Source: Aeromicrobium sp. Leaf350 (GTDB lineage Bacteria; Actinomycetota; Actinomycetes; Propionibacteriales; Nocardioidaceae). From it: a DNA stretch of 64,000 nt. Below the pieces are notes generated by a model. It saw only the letters and a program-made list of their open reading frames with translations. It did not search any database and was not told the DNA's origin. The position numbers and the translations under genes are program-made. The DNA lies in contig NZ_CAKASL010000003.1 of the NCBI RefSeq assembly GCF_916858655.1, forward strand, positions 558,001-622,000. The letters run 5' to 3'. Shown in pieces: positions 1 to 8,019 of this stretch (position 1 is its first letter; the number at the start of each line of letters is the position of its first letter).

Positions 1-1
1 C

Positions 2-598
2 GCGGTGCTCAAGCCCATCGTGCTGGCCCTCAACGGCATCTCCAACGTCACGCTCCGCCTCCTGCGCATCGAGCCCAAGGACGAGGTGGCCTCGACCTTC
101 TCGCACGACGAGGTCGCCGACCTCGTCGAGGAGTCGCGGCGCGAGGGCCTCCTCGACGACGACGAGTACGAGCTGGTGCAGGGCGCGCTGGAGTTCCAGG
201 GCGGCACGATCGACCAGGTCGTGCTCCCCACGGACGTGCTCGTCACGATCGACCGGCACGCCACGGCGGCCGACGTCGAGGTCGCCTGCGCCGAGTCGGG
301 GTTCTCGCGGTTCCCGGTGCGCGACGAGTCGGGCGAGCTCACGGGCTACCTGCACCTCAAGGACGCGCTCGAGACCGACGACGAGGCACGCGGCCGCGTC
401 ATCGCCGACAAGTGGGTCCGCCCGCTCGTCACGGTCCCCGTCGGAGCCGGGCTGTTCGACGCGCTGCGGCTCATGCAGTCCCGCGGCTCGCACATGGCCC
501 GGGTCGCCGACCAGCAGGGGCACGTCGTCGGCGTCATCATGCTCGAGGACGTCCTCGAGGAGCTCGTCGGCGAGATCCGCGACGTGCAGCGCGCCTGA
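2..598 (+). CDS. CNNM/CorC-type membrane protein, CBS-domain C-terminal part (5' truncated)
   Basis: This is the C-terminal part of a hemolysin/CorC (CNNM, DUF21-CBS) family membrane protein, a group linked to magnesium or other cation efflux. The reading frame is open to the window edge, so the start and most of the DUF21 membrane domain lie outside. The visible part begins with the end of a membrane segment (PIVLALNGISNVTLRLL), then the conserved linker HDEVADLVEESRREGLL and two CBS repeats at roughly residues 70-125 and 130-190. It stops after the second CBS with no CorC_HlyC tail, as in the short actinobacterial paralogs. It converges with the cyclo-ligase gene 10 bp downstream. Confidence 0.85.
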   Translation, partial: AVLKPIVLALNGISNVTLRLLRIEPKDEVASTFSHDEVADLVEESRREGLLDDDEYELVQGALEFQGGTIDQVVLPTDVLVTIDRHATAADVEVACAESGFSRFPVRDESGELTGYLHLKDALETDDEARGRVIADKWVRPLVTVPVGAGLFDALRLMQSRGSHMARVADQQGHVVGVIMLEDVLEELVGEIRDVQRA

Positions 599-607
599 GG
601 CCGCCGG

Positions 608-1207
608 TCAGCGCTCTGGTCGAAAGACCCCGCCGGGGGTGAGCACGAGGTCGACCGGCACGTCGTGCGACTCGTGCGGGACCTCCGCAAGCAGCTCGTC
701 GGTGAAGACCACGGCGCAGAGCAGCGGACGCGGCCGGTCGGACCGCGCGACCACCTCGGCGAGCGCGCGGTCGTAGTAGCCCGCGCCTCGGCCGAGCCGG
801 CGCCCGTGGTGGTCGACCGCCAGTGCCGGCACGAGCACGAGGTCCAGGTCGCCCAGCGGCGAGGCGGGCAGGGGCTCGGCGACCGGCTCGTCGACCCCGA
901 TCGCGGAGCGCACCGTCTCCGCCTGCGGGTCGTGGGACACCCAGGCGAGCGTCCCGTCGGGGCGCGTGACGGGCACGACGACCTCGGCGCATGCCGCGCG
1001 CAGGTCGGCCAGGAGCGGTCCGGTGGGCGGCTCGCCCTTCATCGACAGGTATGCGGCGACCCGACGGGCGCCCCGAAGGGCCCGGTCGCCGGAGAGGTGG
1101 GCGGCGATCGCCTGTCCGGCGTCCGCCAGCGCGGCGTCGGTGCGGCCGCGGCGCGTGGCGAGCAGGATGCGACGTAGGTCATTCTTCGCTGAAAAGGTGG
1201 GACCCAC
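608..1207 (-). CDS. 5-formyltetrahydrofolate cyclo-ligase
   Basis: The product converts 5-formyl-THF to 5,10-methenyl-THF using ATP, in cytosolic one-carbon metabolism. At 199 residues it has the usual family length. The C-terminal half carries the family signature GRGAGYYDR, preceded by a hydrophobic strand (LDLVLVPALAVD). The basic N-terminal helix (KNDLRRILLATRRGR) is also typical. The start is a GTG, and on this strand TAGCGT lies 6 nt before it, which is leaderless promoter geometry. It is divergent from the UDP-glucose pyrophosphorylase gene, and the two -10 elements overlap. The same divergent neighbour occurs in mycobacteria (Rv0992c, from memory). Confidence 0.9.
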   Translation of the reverse strand: MGPTFSAKNDLRRILLATRRGRTDAALADAGQAIAAHLSGDRALRGARRVAAYLSMKGEPPTGPLLADLRAACAEVVVPVTRPDGTLAWVSHDPQAETVRSAIGVDEPVAEPLPASPLGDLDLVLVPALAVDHHGRRLGRGAGYYDRALAEVVARSDRPRPLLCAVVFTDELLAEVPHESHDVPVDLVLTPGGVFRPER

Positions 1208-1213
1208 GCTGCG

Positions 1214-1223
1214 ACGCTATCGT
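1214..1223. promoter_or_regulatory. Overlapping divergent leaderless -10 elements
   Basis: TAGCGT on the minus strand (1219 to 1214) lies 6 nt from the GTG start at 1207. TATCGT on the plus strand (1218-1223) lies 6 nt from the GTG start at 1230. The two hexamers share the TA at 1218-1219, so RNA polymerase could open only one direction at a time. No strong -35 is visible on either side. Confidence 0.6.
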
Positions 1224-1229
1224 GTCGGC

Positions 1230-2627
1230 GTGGACGGATTGGTGGAAGCGCAGCGGAGGATGAGTGACGCGGGCGTGCCCCAGCAGGCGATCGACGTCTT
1301 CACCCATTACTACGACCAGCTGCAGGCGGGCGCGACCGGGATGATCCCGGAGGCCGACGTCGAGCCGCTGACCGGGATCGAGCGGGCCGCGACGCTCGAG
1401 GTCGACCCCGAGGCCGTCCGCACCGCGGCCGACGCGACCGTCGTCATCAAGCTCAACGGCGGCCTCGGCACCTCGATGGGCATGGACCGTGCCAAGTCGC
1501 TGCTGCCCGTGCGCCGCGGCATGACGTTCCTCGACATCATCGTCGGCCAGGTCGAGCACGTGCGGAAGGCGTACGACGTGCGGCTGCCGCTGATCTTCAT
1601 GAACTCCTTCCGCACGCGCGACGACACCCGGGCCGCGCTGGCCGGGCATCCCGGCATCGAGGTCCCCGGGCTGCCGATGGACTTCGTGCAGAACCTCGAG
1701 CCGCGGCTCCGCGCTGACGACCTCACCCCCGTCGACTGGCCGGCCGACCCCGAGCTCGAGTGGTGTCCGCCCGGGCACGGCGACCTCTACACGGCGCTGC
1801 AGACCTCGGGGATCCTCGACCAGCTCCTCGACGCGGGCTACCTCTACGCGACGGTCTCGAACTCCGACAACCTCGGTGCGGCTCCCGACCCGGAGATGAT
1901 GGCGTGGTTCGCCAGGTCCGGCGCCCCGTACGCGGCCGAGGTGTGCCGCCGCACGCCCGCCGACGTCAAGGGCGGCCACCTCGTGGTGCGCCGCAGCGAC
2001 GGTCGCCTCGTCCTGCGGGAGACGGCGCAGACCCCGTCCGAGGACGCCGATCAGGCCTCCGACCTCACGCGCCACCGCTACTTCCACACCAACAACCTGT
2101 GGTTCGACCTGCGGGTGCTCAAGAAGACGCTCGACGAGCGCCAGGGCATCCTCGGCCTCCCGCTGATCCGCAACCGCAAGGTCGTCGACCCCGCCGACCC
2201 GACGTCGCCGGAGGTCATCCAGATCGAGACCGCGATGGGCGCCGCCGTGCAGGTCTTCGACGGTGCCACCGCGATCGAGGTCGACCGCGCCCGCTTCCTG
2301 CCGGTCAAGACGACCAACGACCTCCTCCTGCTGCGCTCCGACGTGTACGGCGTGGGCGACGACTTCCGCGTCCGCGCCACCACCTCCCCGCCGCTGGTCG
2401 ACCTCGACAAGCGGTACTTCGGCACGATCGCCGACTTCGAGGCCCGCTTCCCGCACGTGCCGTCCCTCGCGTCTGCGGAGCGCTTCACGGTGCGGGGCGA
2501 CTGGAGCTTCGGAGCCGACGTCGTCGTCGCCGGGGAGGTCGTCCTGGAGGACGACGAGACCACCGCGAAAACAGGCGACGCGCCCGGTCGGGCCGCACGG
2601 GTCGCGGAGGGCACCCGGTTAGGCTGA
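1230..2627 (+). CDS. UTP--glucose-1-phosphate uridylyltransferase, eukaryote-like UDPGP family
   Basis: The product makes UDP-glucose from UTP and glucose-1-phosphate. At 465 residues it belongs to the long UDPGP family (eukaryotic UGPase type), not the roughly 300-residue bacterial GalU type. The nucleotide-binding signature IKLNGGLGTSMGMDRAKS is near residue 70. FMNSFRTRDDT, the uridine-contacting GHGDLYTAL and the sugar-site stretch FHTNNLWFDL follow in family order. The GTG at 1230 was chosen because TATCGT lies 6 nt upstream and the resulting N-terminus (DGLVEAQRRM) fits the family. An ATG at 1260 is possible. The last codons contain a TTA that doubles as part of the next gene's promoter. 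Confidence 0.9.
   Translation: MDGLVEAQRRMSDAGVPQQAIDVFTHYYDQLQAGATGMIPEADVEPLTGIERAATLEVDPEAVRTAADATVVIKLNGGLGTSMGMDRAKSLLPVRRGMTFLDIIVGQVEHVRKAYDVRLPLIFMNSFRTRDDTRAALAGHPGIEVPGLPMDFVQNLEPRLRADDLTPVDWPADPELEWCPPGHGDLYTALQTSGILDQLLDAGYLYATVSNSDNLGAAPDPEMMAWFARSGAPYAAEVCRRTPADVKGGHLVVRRSDGRLVLRETAQTPSEDADQASDLTRHRYFHTNNLWFDLRVLKKTLDERQGILGLPLIRNRKVVDPADPTSPEVIQIETAMGAAVQVFDGATAIEVDRARFLPVKTTNDLLLLRSDVYGVGDDFRVRATTSPPLVDLDKRYFGTIADFEARFPHVPSLASAERFTVRGDWSFGADVVVAGEVVLEDDETTAKTGDAPGRAARVAEGTRLG
2620..2625 (+). promoter_or_regulatory. Leaderless -10 of the glp/moeA gene inside the UGPase coding end
   Basis: TAGGCT at 2620-2625 ends 7 nt before the ATG at 2633. It sits in the final codons of the UGPase gene and overlaps its stop. 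No Shine-Dalgarno sequence fits in the remaining 7 nt. Confidence 0.5.
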
Positions 2628-2632
2628 CCCCC

Positions 2633-4162
2633 ATGGTCTCCGGAGACAGCGACGACGCCGTGCCGGGACAGGACCCGTTGCCCGACGTCGATCCCGTCTC
2701 CACCACCGCGTCGACCACGACCGAGGACCGGGACCCCGAGACCCACGTCGACGACGCAGACGGTGCGAGCGGCCCCGAGGACGACGCCGCGGACGAGGCT
2801 GCCGACGACGCCGACGACGAGGCGGAGGCGATCGCGCCGGCGGAGTCCGAGCGCGAGCCGGCCGCGGCCGCGCCCGTCGAGCGCAAGCCCGAGTCGCCCG
2901 GTCCGCGGCCCCGGCCGCGCTCCTCGAGCATCGCCGAGGGCGTGCTCACGGTGGAGGACCACCTCGAGAAGATCCTGCGCGGCCTCGGACCCCTGGCGCC
3001 GTACGACCAGCCGCTCGTGGAGTCGCTCGGTCTGCCGCTGTTCACCGACTACGTCAGCCCGGTCGACCTGCCGCGCTTCGACCAGGCCCTCGTCGACGGC
3101 TACGCGATCGCTGCCGGCGACGCCACCTCCGCGACGGTCGACGCGCCCACGGTCCTTCCGGTGTCCGGCGAGATCCGCGCGGGCGTGTCCCGCCCGTTCG
3201 CGATCAGTCGGGCGACCGCGGCCCGCATCAGCGCAGGTTCCCCGATCCCGCGCGGCGCCGACTGCGTCGTGCCTCTCTCGCACACCGACCGCAGCCAGTC
3301 GAAGGTCGCCGTGAAGGTCGCCCCGGAGGTCGGGCAGGGCATCCGGCGCACCGGCTCCGACGTCGTCGCCGGGTCCACCGCCATCACGGCGGGCACCGTG
3401 CTCGGGGCCCGCGAGATCGGCCTGCTGGCCTCGCTCGGCGCCCACCGGGTGGCGCTGCGTCCGCGTCCGCGCGTCGTCGTCATCTCGATGGGTTCGGAGC
3501 TCCGCGAGCCGGGCGACCACGTCTCCCACGACTCCTCCTTCGACGGCAACAGCTACATGCTCGCGGCGGCGATTCGTGCCGCTGGCGCGATCGCCTTCCG
3601 GGTCGGCGCCGTGGGCGACGACCCGAAGGAGTTCCGCCGGGTGCTGAGCGAGCAGCTCGTGCGGGCCGACCTCGTCGTCACGACCGGGGGCATCTCGTCG
3701 GGCCACCGCGACGCGATCCGGCAGACGCTGCGGTCGGTCGGCACGGTCGACTTCCACGAGGTCGCGATCCACCCCGGTCGGGTGCAGGGCTTCGGTGGCG
3801 TCTTCGACGACCACACGCCGATCATCACGCTGCCCCCGAACGGCGTCGCCGCCTACGTGGGGTTCGAGGTCTTCGTGCTCCCGGCCCTGCGGCGGCTCAT
3901 GGGTCGCACCCCCTACCGGCGGCCCATGGTGCACGCCGTCCTCGCCGCCGACGTCGCGTCGCCGTCGGGCCGTCGCCAGTACGTGCCGGCGATCTTCGAG
4001 GTCACGCACCGGGGCGCGAAGGTGACACCGCTGCCCGACTCCGACGACTTCCTCCTGTCCCGCCTGGCCGAGGCCAACGCCCTGGTCGTCGTCGGAGAGG
4101 ACGAGACGGCGCTCAACCTCGGCGACACGGTCCGGACGCTCGTGCTCGACCGCCCGTTCTGA
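2633..4162 (+). CDS. glp: Gephyrin-like MoeA family protein, probable Glp divisome factor
   Basis: This 509-residue MoeA/gephyrin homolog starts with about 105 acidic, Ala/Pro-rich, probably disordered residues. MoeA domains follow: residues ~110-280 (LPLFTDYVSPVDLPRFDQALVDGYAIAA), the cofactor-binding MoCF domain ~285-440 (TTGGISSGHRDAI) and the C-terminal beta barrel. The usual MoeA motif NSAMDGYA reads FDQALVDGYA and GGVSxGxxD reads GGISSGHRD, so catalytic molybdenum insertion is uncertain. Its position two genes before a GlpR-like membrane protein, in the mycobacterial MoeA1/Rv0996 arrangement, points to the Glp protein that binds FtsZ in Corynebacteriales. That role is inferred from synteny and family knowledge. 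The alternative is an ordinary MoeA. Confidence 0.75.
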   Translation: MVSGDSDDAVPGQDPLPDVDPVSTTASTTTEDRDPETHVDDADGASGPEDDAADEAADDADDEAEAIAPAESEREPAAAAPVERKPESPGPRPRPRSSSIAEGVLTVEDHLEKILRGLGPLAPYDQPLVESLGLPLFTDYVSPVDLPRFDQALVDGYAIAAGDATSATVDAPTVLPVSGEIRAGVSRPFAISRATAARISAGSPIPRGADCVVPLSHTDRSQSKVAVKVAPEVGQGIRRTGSDVVAGSTAITAGTVLGAREIGLLASLGAHRVALRPRPRVVVISMGSELREPGDHVSHDSSFDGNSYMLAAAIRAAGAIAFRVGAVGDDPKEFRRVLSEQLVRADLVVTTGGISSGHRDAIRQTLRSVGTVDFHEVAIHPGRVQGFGGVFDDHTPIITLPPNGVAAYVGFEVFVLPALRRLMGRTPYRRPMVHAVLAADVASPSGRRQYVPAIFEVTHRGAKVTPLPDSDDFLLSRLAEANALVVVGEDETALNLGDTVRTLVLDRPF

Positions 4163-4163
4163 G

Positions 4164-4745
4164 GTGGCCGCCCCCTGGGAGGTCGAGCTGGCCCACGGGC
4201 CGATCGGGGTCAGGCCGCTGCGCCGCTCCGACGCGAGCCGATGGGCCGAGCTGCGCCGCGCCAACGCCTCGTGGTTGACCCCGTGGGACGCGACGCTGCC
4301 GCCGGAGGGTGGTCAGCAGTCGACCTCGTACCGGCAGATGATCGCGGTGCTCCGGCGGCGGGCCAAGCAGTCCGAGGGGATGCCGTTCGTCTCGACGTGG
4401 AACGGCGAGATGGTCGGCCAGGTCAGCGTCAGCTCGATCGTCTGGGGCTCGGCGCGTTCGGCCAGCATCGGCTACTGGGTCGCGGCTGACCACGCGGGGC
4501 GCGGCATCACGCCGACCGCGGTCGCGCTGGTCTGTGACCACCTGTTCACGAGGGTCGGGCTGCACCGGATCGACATCGCGATCCGCCCCGAGAACCACCC
4601 GAGCCTGGCGGTCGTGCGCCGACTGGGGTTCGCCGACGTGGGGCTCGCGCCGCGCTACCTGCACATCGCCGGCCGGTGGTCCGACCACCGGCTCTTCCAG
4701 CTCACGACCGAGGACGTCCACGGCCGGGTGCTCGACCGCCTCTGA
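4164..4745 (+). CDS. GNAT family N-acetyltransferase (RimJ/RimL-like)
   Basis: This 193-residue GCN5-related acetyltransferase has the RimJ/RimL layout: an N-terminal strand (IGVRPLRRSDASRWAEL), the acetyl-CoA loop region SIGYWVAADHAGRGIT near residue 100, and the NHPSLAVVRRLGFADVG helix near 150. It would acetylate an N-terminal or side-chain amine; the substrate cannot be read from sequence. The GTG start lies 1 nt after the glp stop, so it is translationally linked to glp. The same order (moeA1, rimJ, membrane protein) is known from mycobacteria. Confidence 0.85.
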   Translation: MAAPWEVELAHGPIGVRPLRRSDASRWAELRRANASWLTPWDATLPPEGGQQSTSYRQMIAVLRRRAKQSEGMPFVSTWNGEMVGQVSVSSIVWGSARSASIGYWVAADHAGRGITPTAVALVCDHLFTRVGLHRIDIAIRPENHPSLAVVRRLGFADVGLAPRYLHIAGRWSDHRLFQLTTEDVHGRVLDRL

Positions 4746-4846
4746 CGGACTACGGATCGTGCTCGCCGAGTCACATCCGTAACTTCTGTCACGACACACG
4801 CGCAGGCTCCCACGTTCGGCCCGCTGCGGGACCTACCGTTCTGTAC

Positions 4847-5782
4847 GTGATCGGAGGAGCCAGCGGCGTCATCTTTGCCGTCGTCGTCATCGTGTGGGTG
4901 GCGTACGTCGTGCCCCTGATGCTCCGCCGGTACGACGAGGCCTCCAAGACCTCGTCGCTCGGGTCGTTCTCCTCCCTCAGCCGGGTCATCGCCCGTCCCT
5001 CACGCTCGGCAGAGCCCGACACCGACACCGGTGCCGATCCTGCCCCGAAGGCCGAGAAGAGCACCGACACCGACACCGAGACCCCCTCCGAGAAGGCACG
5101 CGCCATGGCAACGGTCACCGAGGCAGCTCCCCGCCCCGTCAACCGTGCTGCTGCGCGCCTCGCGGCGCGCCGGCGCCGGCGGGTGCTCATCACCCTGATC
5201 GTCTCCCTGGTCGTGGTGGCGGGTCTCGGTGTGGCCGGGGTCGTCGCCCAGGTCTGGACCGCCGTGCCGGTCGCCTTCATGGCGGCCTGGCTCGTGGCCT
5301 GCCGGGTGCAGGTGCGCGGTGAGCTCGGCCTGAGCATGCCGTCGATGCCCCGCCCGCAGAAGTTCTCGCTGCGCCGCTCGGCCGAGGCCGGCACGACGGC
5401 GGCTCGTCGCGGCGGCACGGCTGCCGACGAGGAGACCACGCTCGTCGTCTCGCACCAGTTCGAGGACGTCGAGCCGAACCGTGTTCGGGTCATGGAGCAG
5501 GAGCCGCTCTCGGTCGACGCGCTCGACGAGCAGCTGCAGATCGCGGTGCCCTCGGTGGCCACGACGGGTGAGGCCCTCTGGGACCCGCTCCCGGTCACGC
5601 TGCCCACGTACGTCACGAAGCCGCGCGTCGGACGCACGGTCCGCACGATCGACTTCGCGCAAGCCGGTACCTGGTCGTCGGGGCACGTCGAGGCCGAGGG
5701 TGTGGCCCTTCCGGGTCACGCCGAGGAGGCCGCGACCACCGGTGACGAGGGTCCCGAGACCCGCCGGGCCGTCGGTCACTGA
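4847..5782 (+). CDS. glpR: GlpR-like membrane receptor of the Glp divisome protein
   Basis: The 311-residue membrane protein has one N-terminal membrane segment (residues ~7-26), a polar acidic linker rich in Asp/Thr/Glu, a basic stretch (AARRRRRVL), then two adjacent membrane segments (~112-155) and a C-terminal soluble region. That region contains WDPLPVTLPTYV and RTVRTIDF, which I recognise as conserved in actinobacterial homologs at this locus. Genomic position directly after glp and rimJ matches Rv0996, the proposed Glp receptor. The GTG start was chosen because TACCGT ends 7 nt upstream and the product then begins just before the first membrane segment. Function is inferred from synteny. 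Confidence 0.65.
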   Translation: MIGGASGVIFAVVVIVWVAYVVPLMLRRYDEASKTSSLGSFSSLSRVIARPSRSAEPDTDTGADPAPKAEKSTDTDTETPSEKARAMATVTEAAPRPVNRAAARLAARRRRRVLITLIVSLVVVAGLGVAGVVAQVWTAVPVAFMAAWLVACRVQVRGELGLSMPSMPRPQKFSLRRSAEAGTTAARRGGTAADEETTLVVSHQFEDVEPNRVRVMEQEPLSVDALDEQLQIAVPSVATTGEALWDPLPVTLPTYVTKPRVGRTVRTIDFAQAGTWSSGHVEAEGVALPGHAEEAATTGDEGPETRRAVGH

Positions 5783-5822
5783 TCCCCTCGGGGGTGCTAG
5801 GCTCTTGCCCGGTCATCGACCT

Positions 5823-5895
5823 GGGGCATTGGCGCAGTTGGTAGCGCGCTTCGTTCGCATCGAAGAGGTCAGGAGTTCGAATCTCCTATGCTCCA
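5823..5895 (+). tRNA. tRNA-Ala (anticodon CGC)
   Basis: The 73-nt cloverleaf has acceptor GGGGCAT/ATGCTCC with discriminator A, a D stem GCGC/GCGC, anticodon stem CTTCG/CGAAG with loop TTCGCAT (anticodon CGC, codon GCG), a 5-nt variable loop and T stem AGGAG/CTCCT with TTCGAAT. CCA is not encoded. GCG is a common codon here. This tRNA marks the edge where conserved gene order stops and the accessory region begins, a typical integration landmark, but I saw no integrase. Confidence 0.95.
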
Positions 5896-5906
5896 CTCGC
5901 AGCTCA

Positions 5907-5933
5907 GGGCTCCACGACACCGTCGTGGGGCCC
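5907..5933 (+). terminator. Strong hairpin terminator after tRNA-Ala
   Basis: Twelve-base arms, gggctccacgac and gtcgtggggccc, flank a 3-nt loop, followed by ttgctgtt. The hairpin lies 11 nt after the tRNA-Ala gene. In the G+C-rich actinobacteria such stems often lack a clean U tract. Confidence 0.75.
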
Positions 5934-6056
5934 TTGCTGTTGGGCTGCCTGGTCGTGGGGCGCTGAGCTGCGAATTCAGCACCGTGGTCCGGGGAGGATC
6001 GAGCGCCCGCGGGTGACAGCGACAGCAGGCCGCCGGGCCTGAACTGGTCCCTGCGA

Positions 6057-6716
6057 TCAGCTCCGCGCGTTCACCCGCCCCGTCTCGTGGGCCCACATCG
6101 CGACCTCGACGCGGTTCCGGGCGCCGAGCTTGCGCATGATGCTGGCGAGGTGGGCCTTGACGGTGCTGGGCGTGATGTGGAGGTCGCCGGCGATCTCGTG
6201 GTTGGTGCGGCCACGGGCGACGGTCACGAGCACCTCCTCCTCGCGGACGGTGAGCGGCTCGATCAGCGGCCTCGGTGGTGAGGGCTGGGCGTGGGCGAAG
6301 GCGGCGAGCAGGCGCACGGTCACGCTGGGCGCGATGAGCGCGTCTCCGTCGGCGGCGGCGTGGATGGCCTGGGTCAGCAGGGCGGGCCCGGCGTCCTTGA
6401 GCAGGAAGCCGCGGGCGCCGGCCCGGAGCGCGCCGTGGACGTACTCGTCGAGGTCGAAGGTCGTGATGACCACGATCGGCAGGGGATCGGCGACGTCGGG
6501 ACCGGCGAGACGTCGGGTGGCCTCGATGCCGTCCATCAGCGGCATGCGGATGTCGAACAGGCCGACGTCGGGGCGCAGCTCGAGCGCGAGGCGGACCGCC
6601 TCGCGTCCGTCGGCGGCCACGCCGACGACGTCGATGTCGGGCTGGGCGTCGAGGAGCATCGTGAGTCCGGTGCGCACGATGGGCTGGTCGTCGGCGACGA
6701 GGACCCGGATGCTCAT
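6057..6716 (-). CDS. NarL/FixJ-type response regulator
   Basis: This 219-residue two-component regulator has a receiver domain at residues 3-118, with acidic pair DD near 9-10, phospho-acceptor Asp55 in GLFDIRMP and Lys near 105 in LLKDAGP. A LuxR-type helix-turn-helix follows at ~150-210 (LTVREEEVLVTVARGRTNHEIA, VKAHLASIMRKLGARNR). Its ATG overlaps the TGA of the upstream histidine kinase (ATGA), so the two are translationally coupled. It would bind DNA as a dimer once phosphorylated. No target is evident; the adjacent hypothetical membrane gene is divergent. Confidence 0.93.
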   Translation of the reverse strand: MSIRVLVADDQPIVRTGLTMLLDAQPDIDVVGVAADGREAVRLALELRPDVGLFDIRMPLMDGIEATRRLAGPDVADPLPIVVITTFDLDEYVHGALRAGARGFLLKDAGPALLTQAIHAAADGDALIAPSVTVRLLAAFAHAQPSPPRPLIEPLTVREEEVLVTVARGRTNHEIAGDLHITPSTVKAHLASIMRKLGARNRVEVAMWAHETGRVNARS

Positions 6717-7858
6717 CGTGGCCTCCCGGTCCGGGGGAGCACGGCCTCGACCCGCCAGCCCCGCTCGGCGGCGGGGCCCGCGTGGAAGGTGCCGCCGAGG
6801 AGCGAGGTGCGTTCCCGCATGCCCACCAGGCCGTAGCCGGCCGCGGGGCGGCCGGCGGTGGCGGAGCCGTCGTCGTCGACCGTCACCCGTACCTGGCTGG
6901 GGTCACCGGCGACGGTGACGGTGACCTGGGTGGCGTGGCGGGCGTGCCGGCGGGCGTTCGTGACGGACTCCTGGGCCAGGCGGTAGATCGCGGCTCCGAC
7001 CGCCGGGCTGAGGTCGTCGAGCTCGCCGGAGAGCGTCACCGTGACGCGGGGACTCGTCCGGTCGGCGGTGCCGAGCTGCGCGACCTCGGCGACGCCGGGC
7101 TGCGGTGCGAAGTCGGTGCTCTCGGCGGCGCGGAGGACGCCGACGATCGAGCGCAGCTCGGTGAGGGTGCGGGTCGCGGCGTCCTCGATGACGGCCAGGG
7201 CCTCGACGGCACGCTCGGGGTGGGCGGCGGCGACGGCCCGTCCGGCCTGGGCCTGGATGGCGATGCCCGAGACGTGGTGGGCGACCGTGTCGTGCAGGTC
7301 GCGCGCGAGCTGCTCGCGCTCGAGGGCCTTGGCCTGCTCGAGGTCGCGCACCCGGATCCGCGCGCGATAGCGGTTCGCGACGCCGATCGCGGCGGCGGCG
7401 AGGAAGAAGCCGTAGGCGCCGAGCGAGTCGGCCAGGTTCGTGGTGTCGGCGACGTTGGTGACGGCCAGCCACAGCAGGACGAGGGCGAGGCCGCTCGCCG
7501 CCTCGCGGCCGGAGCCCCAGCGGAACAGGGCGTAGGCCAGCACCAGGGCCGCGGCCGTGCTGTTCAGCAGCGTGCCGTCGGTGTCGTCGAGGATCCTGAC
7601 CACGTCGACGATCGTCAGCGTGCCGAACGCGACGGCCGCCGAGAGCAGCGGGTGCGAGCGTCGCCACGGCTGCGGTGCGATGACGGCCAGCGCCGCGAGC
7701 AGCAGCAGCGGGCGCGGCGCCAGACCCTGCCGCAGCAGCACCTCCGCCAGGGACCAGCAGGTCAGCACGCCGACCAGGACCACGTCGCGCGGTCCCCGGC
7801 GGGGGGCGTCCGCGGGGCGGGGTTCGGCCCACAGCGAGCGCAGTGCGGTGGCGGCCAT
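6713..7858 (-). CDS. Sensor histidine kinase, HisKA_3 (DesK/NarX-like) family
   Basis: This 381-residue membrane histidine kinase is the partner of the response regulator that overlaps its 3' end. Four to six hydrophobic segments fill residues ~25-165. A coiled linker (RDLEQAKALEREQ) leads to the phospho-acceptor helix ARDLHDTVAHHVSG near residue 190. The C-terminal ATPase has the N box near 280 (QESVTNARRHA) and the G motif GYGLVGMRER near 345. There is no recognisable extracytoplasmic sensor domain, so it probably senses a membrane signal. TAGGCT sits 6 nt before the ATG, which suggests a leaderless message. The neighbouring genes do not reveal the stimulus. Confidence 0.92.
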   Translation of the reverse strand: MAATALRSLWAEPRPADAPRRGPRDVVLVGVLTCWSLAEVLLRQGLAPRPLLLLAALAVIAPQPWRRSHPLLSAAVAFGTLTIVDVVRILDDTDGTLLNSTAAALVLAYALFRWGSGREAASGLALVLLWLAVTNVADTTNLADSLGAYGFFLAAAAIGVANRYRARIRVRDLEQAKALEREQLARDLHDTVAHHVSGIAIQAQAGRAVAAAHPERAVEALAVIEDAATRTLTELRSIVGVLRAAESTDFAPQPGVAEVAQLGTADRTSPRVTVTLSGELDDLSPAVGAAIYRLAQESVTNARRHARHATQVTVTVAGDPSQVRVTVDDDGSATAGRPAAGYGLVGMRERTSLLGGTFHAGPAAERGWRVEAVLPRTGRPR

Positions 7859-8019
7859 CCGGCCAGCCTAGGCAGCCCGCGCGCTCGGGGTATCCCCCGA
7901 AAGTACGAGAGCCGGGCTGTGCCACGGGTCAACCCGAGTCAGGCTCCCGGGCTGATGTGCGGGCTGCCGGCATCCGTGAAGGTCGAGGCATCCCACCTCT
8001 CGACCCCAGGAGCACCACG

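Noticed and set aside
2619..2621. TTA codon as a bldA-like translational control point in UGPase
   Set aside because: It is the penultimate part of the protein and overlaps the glp -10 element, which explains its presence more simply.
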